The notes below the pieces were generated by a model. It was not told the DNA's origin. It saw only the letters and a program-made list of their open reading frames with translations, and made no database searches. A DNA stretch of 64,000 nucleotides from Isoperla grammatica (Eukaryota; Arthropoda; Insecta; Plecoptera; Perlodidae): positions 77,568,054-77,632,053 of the forward strand of contig OX246737.1 of NCBI GenBank assembly GCA_945910005.1, in the 5' to 3' direction. The position numbers and the translations under genes are program-made. Positions 54,022 to 64,000 of this stretch are shown here, one piece after another (position 1 is the stretch's first letter; each line of letters opens with the position of its first letter).

Positions 54022-56411
54022 ATGGATTCACTACATTTTTGTTTTCTTAATTCCTTTGGGTTCTCGAAAAGAAAACCTCTACTAGAACATCTTTGTTGCT
54101 CTCATACACTTCACGTTCTTGGCCTGGCTGAAACGTGGTCAGGTCCCATGCATTCTGTGAAGCTGCCTGGCTTCAGTGTTCTTCGCAAAGACCGCGAATA
54201 TATTAGGGGTCGCCCAGCTCGGGGAGGTGTAGCGCTGTTTTAAACAGTTCTCTTCCATTTACGTCACTCCCTCTTCCGCCACAATTCTCTCACTTGGAAG
54301 CTGTCACTTGTCTCTTGCATGGTCCCGTTGGCCCCATTTGCCTATGTGTGTTATACACTCCTCCTGGTCATCCTCTTCCAACTGATTTCTTGAAATATAT
54401 CTCTAATCTTTACCCTAGCATCGTCATGGGTGATTTCAATGCCCGCCACACATCTTTTGGGGATTCAGTTAATAATAAAACTGGCTCAGATATAGCTGAC
54501 CTCCTCATCGAATTGCCCATCTTCCGACTTCACTGCAACAGCCCTACATTCATTGGGTACCAAGGAGTATCTATTCCGGACCATGTAATTGTTAGCGAAT
54601 CACTGTCACCAAGATGCAGCGATATAACGATTGGACAACCGACAGGGAGTGATCACCTTCCACTTCTATTTTCTGCAAACATAGTCCGTTCGACTCCTCA
54701 ACAGTCACCAGCTGTTTCTGTGGTTCGCGATTTTCGCAAGGCTGATTGGTCACTCTATCGTCATCACCTAAGTCGCCTTTTCCCTCAACCAGTTATTGTT
54801 TCTTTAGTTGACACTTTACTTTCTACTGCCAATCAAATGACAGCTGTCATTAAGTTAGCAACTAATTTGTCTTGCCCGACGAAGACTATTAACATCAATA
54901 GACGTCCTCTTCCCCCCTATATTGTAAATTTAATAAAAATTAAGAGTAAGCTGTACCGTCGTATCAAGAAAAACTTCGATTCTGCTCTTAAAACGGAGTG
55001 GAATAGACTCAACGCGATTGTCCGTAAAAAGGTTCGTGAATTTCGAGAACACTCGTGGCTTTCGATTTGTGAGAGTCTCAACTACAGAGATGGCGGCAAG
55101 TTTTGGCGCAAATTTAAGATTTTAACTGGTCAAAAATCATCTAACCCTTCGCCACTAATAGTGGACGGCATCCCCTATGCAACTGCTCTTGACAAAGCCA
55201 ATATCTTCTCGTCATGCCTCAACAAAATTAATTCATTTCCTTCTGACCCACGTTTTGATTCTGATTTTAAACTCAAAGTTACAAATAAGCTTGCTCTCTA
55301 TGAGCCTTCTCTCTCCAATCATACTCCCATACCTCAGATTCATCACGAATCCCATTCTCTAATTCAAGCAATCACTCCGCAAGAGGTTATTACCACCATA
55401 CGTTCTGGGAAGAATTCGGCTCCTGGAGGGGATAAGATTACCCGTCTTCAATTACTCCAAGGTCCCGATAAGTTGTTTTCACTGCTTTCCACGATCTTCT
55501 CATCATGCTTAAACCTGGGATATATTCCGCCCAGTTGGAAATCATCTGAGGTAATTATGATCCCGAAACCCAACAAACCTCCGACGGACCCTTTATCATA
55601 CAGACCAATTAGCCTTATCAATGTTATAAGCAAAACTTTCGAGAAAATAATTGCGAATCGTCTCTCTATCTTCGCTGAGAAAAACGCAATCATTCCCCCG
55701 ACTCAGGCGGGCTTTCGTCGTCGTCGCGGGGTCCCTGACGCTCTCCTCAAACTTATTACGGAAACTACTTGCTCGCTCAATAACGGCAAGTGTGTTCTGG
55801 CCATTTTCTTTGACATCGAACGGGCTTTTGATAAGCTATGGCATGACGGTCTTCTATACAAGTTACTTCGTTTAAACGTCCCACTAGTCCTCATTCGCTG
55901 CATCAAGGCTTTACTCTCTAATCGTTCCTCTAGGGTTCGCATTAATGGCGTTCTCTCCACCCCCTTCTCTCCACTCGCGGGAGTACCACAAGGCTCTCCT
56001 CTTTCTCCGATCCTTTATATTCTCTTTTGTCACGATTTACCTTCTCCATCATCTTCTCGACTGTTCCTCTCACAGTTTGCGGATGACACTGCTTACTGGT
56101 GTGCTGGATTCTCAGCCTGGTCAGCTCAACTAGGTCTCCAACGTCAGACTTCAAAATTTGAGAATTGGATGTGTCTCTGGAGAGTTCGCCCAAATGCATC
56201 AAAAACTCAACTTATTCTCTTCGTTCACCGGAATAAAACTCGTAAAGTGAGTCAACAGTCAGGTACCATCACACTTCAATTTTGGGGTGAAAACGTTGTC
56301 CCACAAAATCAAGTTCGCTACCTGGGTCTTGAATTCAGTAACATCTTCAGCTGGTTGCCTCACTGTAAAAAGACAATTAATACGGTACGCTCCAGATTAA
56401 ACCTGTTAATA
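54022..56411 (+). pseudogene. Element B ORF2, 5' piece: endonuclease and reverse transcriptase
   Basis: ORF2 begins at ATG 54022. The endonuclease has LGLAETWS with the catalytic Glu, RGGVALF, then a TAA at 54241-54243 caused by a one-base shift. From 54294 the frame is open: MGDFNARH, IPDHVI and GSDHLPL. The linker (54740-54900) contains the segment that forms the satellite unit in element A. The RT has GKNSAPGGDKI, SYRPISLINVISKTFEKI, IFFDIERAFDKLWH, AGVPQGSPLSPILYI and an intact FADDTAYW (about 56082). The frame is cut at 56411 by a TA-flanked TIR element and resumes at 58583. Apart from one frameshift and the insertions this copy is well preserved. Confidence 0.9.
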
Positions 56412-56755
56412 CCCTACAAACATTTTTCGCTCCTGAGGTTATCCTGAGGACTACCCTTACGGGATGAGAGGTACTCCTCAGGAGTACCTTTCTCATATAC
56501 TTATAACATGGGGGTGAGACGCTAAGAGCAGATCACAGGATGTATAACCCAGGGTCCTCCCCAGGACTGCCCACAAAGGTAATAGTTCCCGACAGGCAGG
56601 TGACAGGTACACTGTGGGTAGTAGTGAGGAAGACCAAGGGTAATCCTGAGGAGGACCCAGGGCAATGCTGAGGAAGACTGTGGGTAGTAGTGAGGAAGAC
56701 CAAGGGTAATCCTGAGGAGGACTCAGGGTAATCCTGAGGAAGATTCAGGGCAATG

Positions 56756-56856
56756 CTGAGGAAGACCCTGGGATGTTTAGTTCACCCCTCAGCCCCCCAC
56801 TTCGTGGGTGAGGGTGCGGGAGGGGGGTGAACTAAACATCCCAGGGTCTTCCTCAG
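56756..56856. repeat. Perfect 33-bp inverted repeat with 35-bp loop
   Basis: The arm 56756-56788 (from CTGAGGAAGACCCTGGGATG) is exactly inverted at 56824-56856; the loop is C/G-rich. It could be a small nested foldback element or a cruciform-forming site. Confidence 0.9.
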
Positions 56857-56994
56857 TTTTACCCTTGGGTGCAAAACAATGGATATGCCGTAAATAAAAT
56901 AAAATGCTTATTTTGAGCTTAAAAGTGAATTTAATTATGATAGACAAATACATACAACAACATACATACAACAATATAACATCAATATAGCTCA

Positions 56995-57525
56995 CGTGTC
57001 CCGGTTTTTTACATTTATAGCACACTATTCCAGCTGCACTGAATGCCAACGACTTTTCACTCTCAGAGTTTTCACACGGCTTCTTCTGAAATCAGTCGTG
57101 ATGTTAAGTTTGTTACGTTGCGATCCGGAACTGGTGTCGACTCCCATGCTGTTCGGTATGATTTGGGCAAAGTACTCAAGATTTTTGACATGAGCATCTC
57201 GTCATCTATGGTTTGATTCAATGCTCTTATTAGTCTATATGCCAGGTTTTCTAATTTGCTTATATGTAGAGAAATATCACTGCCCTTCTCAAAACTGAAG
57301 TTAAAGAACTCTTGTAACAAAGCACACTTTTGTTGCTCGTGATCCTTTTGATCGATGCCACACAGCTTACTGTAGGCCTACATCTCGGCCGATGTTCCAC
57401 AGTTCATGATGTGCATCATGACCTTCCTATCGATAGACGTTATTATTACCTTCTGTGCCTTTGCATCTTTCTTCTTCCATAATTGCTTTTCTTCTTCTCT
57501 AGTACAGTCTTGCAGCTTGTGTTCA
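56995..57525 (-). pseudogene. Copia-like gag (UBN2) remnant
   Basis: On the minus strand the frame from about 57525 reads KQLWKKKDAKAQKVIITSI, CGTSAEM, a stop, then QQKCALLQEFFNFSFEKG, LENLAYRLI, IDDEMLMSKILSTLP and NLTSRLISEE. A one-base shift leads to CYKCKKPGH, the start of a zinc knuckle without its final Cys. This is the UBN2-type Gag found in Copia-group elements and in host genes captured from them. At least one stop and one frameshift make it non-functional. Its presence inside a TA-flanked TIR element suggests capture or an older insertion. No Copia pol was seen. Confidence 0.7.
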
Positions 57526-57529
57526 CCAT

Positions 57530-58410
57530 TTTATTAAGTCTAGACCCACCTTGACTTTTTGACACAACACTGTTTTAATGCACTAGTTTATACCACAGAA
57601 TATCCTGGGCCCATAACCTGTTCAGGATAATTTTTAGTGTAGTTATTACTTATTAATAAAGGTAGAATCAACTTCTAAAAGACCTAGTTTATTATTACAA
57701 ACATGGAGAGATTACAAGAACACAACAACCACATTTTTGTCCTAGACAACAATTAAACTTTCTGGAAGACAACAGTGCTAACACACAGACAACTTAAAAT
57801 AATCTATATTTCATAAAACACGTTGTTGTTGTTGTTGTTACTATTTATTCTATTTTTATGATTATTATTATTTCTTAACAAGAGTGTGAATAGTAATGTA
57901 GTGAATAATAATGAATAATCACAACTTACCAGTGAAATTGTCGGTTCAAATCCCCTTTTTCGAATCACACTCACAAAAAGTAAAGAAAAACTCACAAAAC
58001 ACGTCGTGTAGGTGGTTTGCTTCGACTAGAAAATCGTAGCGTTGCGATGTGCACAAGGTCACGTGGGTTCCGGGTTCCGGCTAGGGCGGTAAAAGATTGA
58101 TGACGACACAGAGCTCAAATGAGCTACTTTATCTTAAAAATTATACCTATTCGACAATGATAGCTGGTAAAACTACAATAACACAGCAAATTTAATTTAT
58201 TTTTCAAACACTAGTTATTTTCTTACAGCAATTTCAAATGATACACGAACACATGAAATAAAGATCTGAATAAATTATTACAGTCGCCTCCTTATTTGAA
58301 AGCAAGCAGGGAAGTTCTGCCTGTAGTCTACCTGAAAGGCAGAGTAAACTGAATAAATTTAAAAAGTTTCCTCCGTGGGCCATCCTGAAAGGTAATCTGA
58401 GGGTAATTTC
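57530..58410. other. Interior of the TA-flanked TIR element; no gene seen
   Basis: AT-rich, non-coding sequence with a short (GTT)n at 57823-57840. Nothing else was recognised. Confidence 0.5.
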
Positions 58411-58413
58411 CTG

Positions 58414-58552
58414 TTAGGGCAGGCCACAGGTAGTCTGACGGAAGTCCTGCCTATGCTTTACCCGAAAGGTACAGAAAATCACTTTAGGGCAGGCCACAGG
58501 TAGTCCGAGGGAAGTCCTGCCTCAGCTTTACCCGAATGGTACAGAAAAGCAC
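58414..58552 (+). repeat. 70-bp tandem duplication near the right end of the TIR element
   Basis: TTAGGGCAGGCCACAGGTAG... begins at 58414 and again at 58484, with a few mismatches. Confidence 0.85.
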
Positions 58553-58580
58553 TTCCTCAGGATATCAAATGTTTGTAGGG

Positions 58581-58960
58581 TACTTATCAGGGGTCGATTA
58601 CGTGGCTGCAATTATGAAACACTCCTCAGAACGTACTTGGCATTCATCCGTCCAGTTTTCGAATTTGCTTGCGGTGTTCTAGCCCCCCTTCTTGGCCAAC
58701 TACTGTCCCTCTACGCATCTCTAGAACGTCGAATTTTGCGAAGAATTGCAAGACTCCCTCCCTGGACCAAAAATGAAGACATCAACGAACTTTTAGACAA
58801 CAACCATATCTCAAACCGGATTCATCACCTTCATCTGAAATATTTTGATAAAATTATTAACGACAACCACAAAGACATGCTAGACATAATAACTCGACCT
58901 ATAACCTTATCCTTAAGACCGAAATTCAAATATCCATTACCGATCAATGTCATACTATAA
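58581..58960 (+). pseudogene. Element B ORF2, C-terminal piece
   Basis: The frame continues in phase from 56409 after removal of the TIR element: RGRLRGCNYETLL, AFIRPVFEFACG, SLERRILRRIARLPP and the C-terminus KFKYPLPINVIL, with stop TAA at 58958-58960. No RNase H domain is present. A Met assigned at TTG 58637 would not be a genuine start. Confidence 0.85.
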
Positions 58961-59140
58961 CTTCCTCTCCATCTATTTCACTCTGTAACTTTTAACTGTA
59001 GGTATATAATTGTATGTAATTTGTGTTATTGTATGTACCTGTAGGCTAAAGAGGGTATGGGCATGCCCATAACCCTACACTGGCCATCCTGTCCTTCCAT
59101 GGGACAGGAAAACAACAATAAAATTAATTAATTAATTTAG
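58961..59140 (+). mobile_element. Element B 3'UTR and tail
   Basis: It contains the hairpin pair AGAGGGTATGGGCATGCCC and TGTCCTTCCATGGGACA flanking CTACACTGGCC, then CAATAAAATTAATTAATTAA. The same arrangement is seen at 18109-18234 and probably forms the RT recognition structure. Confidence 0.7.
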
Positions 59141-60045
59141 GGTACGACAATATGCAGACAGACAAAGGAAATGACAAAGGTAGGTCGTCCGTAGCTGTTC
59201 CTTTTTCAGGACGGAACTACTTTAAATTTTCCCAAACATAATTAAGTAGTTGTTACTTTATAAGTGAATATAATAAATTAGATAATAAAAAACTAAAGTT
59301 TATTCCTGCATAATTAAACCGCAAACACATACCAAGAGGGAGAAAAATAGCATTCAATCCAGGGCCCATGTCCACCAACCTAAAGTCGATCGATGATAAC
59401 TGCACATGTAATATAAATCATTCAAATTGTATGTACTGCAAGTTGAGATTAAGCTTGTGAATATTGTAGAAAAAAATATGCACCTACCGCTATTAGTTTT
59501 TTATTTATTGAGTGTTGAAATGCGTTGGAATTCCCTATGTTATACATTGTAACTGAACAAAAACCTACACTGTCAATCGTATAACTTTGCGTAGCACCTT
59601 CAAACAGTAATATATTGTAACAAATTTTCGTCCTAACTGTAGATAACTTCATGACTAACATACATACGTTTGAAAAAGATGATCGAACGCGATCCGTTTT
59701 CGAGATATTCGCGTTGGTGTGTCAATTTTACGTCAAATCTACTCAAATTATAAACTATAAATGTACTTCATTAATAAAAAAAAAAATATTAGTTCAAGAA
59801 GTTCAGTATTAAATGCTACTCACATGTAATAATTCTTGAAATTCATAATTTAAAATAAAAAAAAATATTTTTTCATGTCCATTTAATTTGAATAGTTTAG
59901 TTGTTGTATTGAATGGGTAGTTCACTTCATCGATCGAGGCGTCCGGCCTATACCATTGGATTCGTCACACTCCGAACAAATTATTAAATGTAGCAAATTT
60001 TCAATATTGCTAGGCAAAAAGCTTAAAAGAAGACATTGAGCCCAC
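59141..60045. other. Unassigned AT-rich sequence
   Basis: About 900 bp downstream of element B with only short spurious ORFs and poly-A runs. No terminal repeats or RNA genes were recognised. Confidence 0.4.
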
Positions 60046-60159
60046 CCACCTGCCCAGGGACTCCTACGTCCTTCTTGACACTTTCCTCCAAATACCCCTG
60101 ACGTCATATGATCTTCGTTGTTGATTACATCGTTAAACCAAAACAAATAAAACAAATTT

Positions 60160-60800
60160 AGCCCACCCACATAGTTCACTCTTCCTTCAATGAGAAGCCC
60201 ACTGGAGCAAAAATTTGTACATTTGAGTACAGATTGACATGCAAGAAATTAAAGTTTATGTAACAATTAAGTCATATAAAAATACGGGAATATCTTGTTT
60301 GTGTAGAATTCTAAGAAGAAGAATTCTTGTCATACTCTATTTTGTCATAAAACTTGGCATTATGGAGATAAATGGGAAAAACACTTGCAGGGCGACCATT
60401 TTGTTTTTTACGTACAGCTCGTGAATGCCTAAAATTTGAGCCGGGCACTATCAAAATTATTACTATCCATACTTTAGCACACTCACATAGTTCATTCTTC
60501 ATTCATAGAGAAGCCCACTGGAGCCAAAATATGTACATTTTAGTACAGATTAACATGCAAAAAATTAAAGTTCTACGTGAGTATTAAATTCTACTGACAT
60601 ACGTGAACATAATTTTTGTGTATAATTTTAAGAGAAATAATTCTTGTCATATTCAATTTTGTCATACAACTATGCATTATGGAGATAAATGGGAAAAACA
60701 CTTGCAGTGGCGGCCATTTTTTTTTCGTACAGCTCGTGAATGTCTAACATTTGAGCCGGGCACTATCAAATTTATTATTCTATAAGCTGAAAGGAAGCGA
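60160..60800 (+). repeat. Tandem duplication with ~316-bp period
   Basis: The AGAAGCCCACTGGAG block recurs at 60193 and 60509, as do GCATTATGGAGATAAATGGG and TCGTGAATG(C/T)CTAA. A third start, with GGAGCCCATGGATGTAC, occurs at about 60830. The units are clearly diverged. No coding function. Confidence 0.75.
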
Positions 60801-60869
60801 TTGAGCTTACTCCCATAATTGTTTCACCAAGGAGCCCATGGATGTACATTCAAATGGAGACTCCGCTTC

Positions 60870-61415
60870 GCTCTGCTGCCCCTAGGATTATTACACTTTG
60901 CAACCTTGTTTCAATTACTACACAATACCTAAATTATTTAGACTAAATATTACGATTGTACACTATTTATGAATTGTCAATGATGTTTTCGGGAAAAAAT
61001 CATATCTCCATTTTGTACCGTTTACTTGAAATAAAGTGAAACATTTCATTGTTGCTCAGCAAAAACTGAAAATTTTGTGTCAGAGAGCCATTTTCTTATT
61101 AATTTTCGATGAAAATTGAAAATCTGAAATATTTACATTTTTAGCAGTACATTTTTCTACTTAAAAAGTTTAATAAATAAATGTTACTATAATTTTCTCC
61201 GGTCTTACAAATTATTAAAGATAATTCCGTAAAAATTGATTTTTAAGGGGTGTTTGGGGTGTTTGGGGTTGAAATACTCAAACAAAAAACTGCCTACAAT
61301 GGTTTTTGAATGCAAGATATTCTCCTGAGTAAGAATAACCTTGGTGGCAGCTTTTAACAACCCGGTACCCCAATATCGAGAAGGAGACACATTTTTTGAA
61401 AACTGATCTAGTCTA
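60870..61415 (-). mobile_element. Terminal fragment of the PIN-like/Academ-like transposon family (left end, inverted)
   Basis: On the minus strand it starts TTAGACTAGATCAGTTTTCA and follows the left arm of the 30453-34614 element for about 550 bp, through GTACCGGGTTGTTAAAAGCT, GGTGTTTGGGG-type sequence and CCTAGG(A/G)..CAGCAGAGCG. The gene itself is not present. Sequence beyond it (61440-61600) resembles internal family sequence at 33960-34100. Confidence 0.75.
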
Positions 61416-61599
61416 ATCAGACAATTTTCCATGTAAGGTTAAAGTACCATATTGTATCCGTTTTCTGGCTATAAAATTTAAATGCTACCGATTTCGATAT
61501 CATGGTTTCTTTGACTGTAATCCGGTAAAAAGTTCAAATTTTCTGGGTCTACTTTCAGCTGTTCCGGCTGAATGAGCCCATTCTCCTAAATTTGGGGCC

Positions 61600-62057
61600 A
61601 TAGCTGATACTGACAGGCTAATCTCTATGTCAATGCCAAGAAAGCTAAAATAAAAATAGGTATTGCAGGTTCCAAGTCAGTATTCTCGCGTTGCTTCTGC
61701 CAAATGACCGCACAGCTATGCCGAAGCGGACGGTTTGCAAGGACGTAACATAAGAGACGAGGAACCGACGAGGCATTTACACTTTTCACTTTACATATAC
61801 CGCTCTGTGTGTCGCGTTAATAAGTGAGAGCGTCCATATCTACGAACTTTTGGCGAAAAGTTCTCAAATCTAATACAAACAACAATTAATAACAATTCAA
61901 GAATGCGAAATGCAAATTGCAAACATGTTTCTAATTTCCAAAGCTTTTATACTTTCCGACATTGTTGAATGCTGTGCAATGTGCGTAGCTAAGAATTTTC
62001 GTTGTCATGTTTTCAACACGGTCCGCCACCTTTACCAACACTTATTGACAGAAATAG
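61600..62057. other. Unassigned sequence with a dispersed repeat
   Basis: About 80 bp at 61800-61880 is shared with 26883-26965. Nothing else was recognised. Confidence 0.45.
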
Positions 62058-62326
62058 AAATAATAATAATTTTTTGTAGGAATACCCGTTATAGGGTGCA
62101 CACCAGCTTTACCTGATGTGCAGTTTTCAGGTGACTAACTAGGTTATTAGGGCGTTTGGATAGTTGGGAAGGAATGTCCGAGGGCTGTTAGTAGGACTCA
62201 ATCCACACATTCGCTTTTACGATCGAGGAAAACCTCGGAAAAAACCATCAGTCAGGACTGCCGGTGGCCGGAATCGAACCGGCGACCTCCCGAATTAAAG
62301 CCTCGCGTCTAACCGCTGAGCCACCT
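62058..62326 (-). mobile_element. tRNA-derived SINE
   Basis: The minus strand starts with a tRNA-like head: A box TGGCTCAGCGGTTA (62323-62310) and B box GGTTCGATTCC (62280-62270), the RNA polymerase III promoter elements. A body with GGTTTTTTCCGAGGTTTTCC and CCTTCCCAACTATCC blocks follows, and then a short (ATT)n tail at about 62070-62058. The body resembles the central region of arthropod tRNA-SINEs that I recall. The SINE head abuts the (AAAT)n array. It is not a functional tRNA gene. Confidence 0.8.
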
Positions 62327-62328
62327 AT

Positions 62329-63984
<1,656 letters not shown>

Positions 63985-64000
63985 TCACACTTAGAGCTAA

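Larger units (their letters stand above)
56412..58580. mobile_element. 2.17-kb TIR element with TA target duplication
   Basis: The ends CCCTACAAACATTT and AAATGTTTGTAGGG are perfect inverted repeats, with CCTGAGGA repeated further in on both sides. TA at 56410-56411 and 58581-58582 is the target duplication. Excision with one TA restores ORF2 of element B, and the resulting protein aligns without a gap to element A at the same point. No transposase is present. The interior holds CTGAGGA(A/G)GA-type repeats (56530-56770), a long hairpin, Copia-like gag remnants and a 70-bp tandem duplication. A TA duplication suggests Tc1/mariner-type mobilisation. Confidence 0.85.

Noticed and set aside
58637..58960. 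Separate 107-aa gene starting at TTG
   Set aside because: It is the C-terminus of element B ORF2, continuous in phase with the part before the TA-flanked insert.
62262..62326. Functional tRNA gene
   Set aside because: A and B boxes are present, but the head is fused to a SINE body and tail. I could not draw a sound cloverleaf with a clear anticodon.

Overview
This window comes from a repeat-rich, AT-rich animal genome; nothing bacterial or phage-like is present. I infer an invertebrate, most likely an arthropod. The evidence is the mix of Jockey/I/CR1-type and R2-type non-LTR elements, Penelope-like elements with GIY-YIG domains, Harbinger-type and other terminal-inverted-repeat (TIR) transposons, a Gypsy element, a tRNA-derived SINE, and very long (AAAT)n arrays. 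I found no convincing host gene. Essentially every recognisable coding stretch belongs to a mobile element.

Layout. (1) 1-15.2 kb: one GC-rich non-LTR element ('A') whose ORF2 is interrupted between endonuclease and RT by a 13.9-kb array of 130 units of 107 bp. The unit is itself a piece of that ORF2. The copy has lost its RT domain and runs into a (TTTTA)n tract. (2) 15.7-18.1 kb, minus strand: a 5'-truncated R2-type element ('E') with a restriction-like endonuclease, carrying a small snapback MITE. (3) 18.1-22.9 kb: a short element 3' end, then a decayed Jockey-type element ('C'). (4) 23.5-26.5 kb: a Harbinger transposon whose catalytic core is replaced by 1.7 kb of (AAAT)n. (5) 27.1-36 kb, minus strand: a well-preserved CR1/Jockey-like element ('D') whose ORF2 is split by a 4.16-kb DNA transposon. 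That transposon encodes a PIN/XPG-nuclease-like protein with a Cys-rich tail and is Academ-like as far as I can judge. (6) 36.1-39.3 kb: two 5'-truncated Penelope-like copies head to head, each with a hammerhead-like 3' motif. (7) 39.3-43 kb: MITE-like inverted repeats, an end of the Academ-like family, and a degenerate tandem repeat. (8) 43-59.1 kb: non-LTR element 'B', a relative of A. Its ORF1 is split by a ~2-kb TIR element with a 5-bp target-site duplication (TSD), which itself contains a complete 7-kb Gypsy element. Its ORF2 is split by a 2.17-kb TA-flanked TIR element. (9) 59.1-64 kb: dispersed repeats, another end of the Academ-like family, a tRNA-SINE, and a 1.66-kb (AAAT)n array.

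Nested insertions can be ordered precisely. For the insertions in E, D and B (two), removing the insert plus one TSD copy restores the host element's reading frame. The Gypsy element lies inside one of these inserts and has its own 4-bp TSD. The most notable items are the birth of a satellite from retrotransposon coding sequence, seeded at a 7-bp microhomology, and the PIN-like/CXC transposon family. All assignments rest on reading the sequence; no database search was run.
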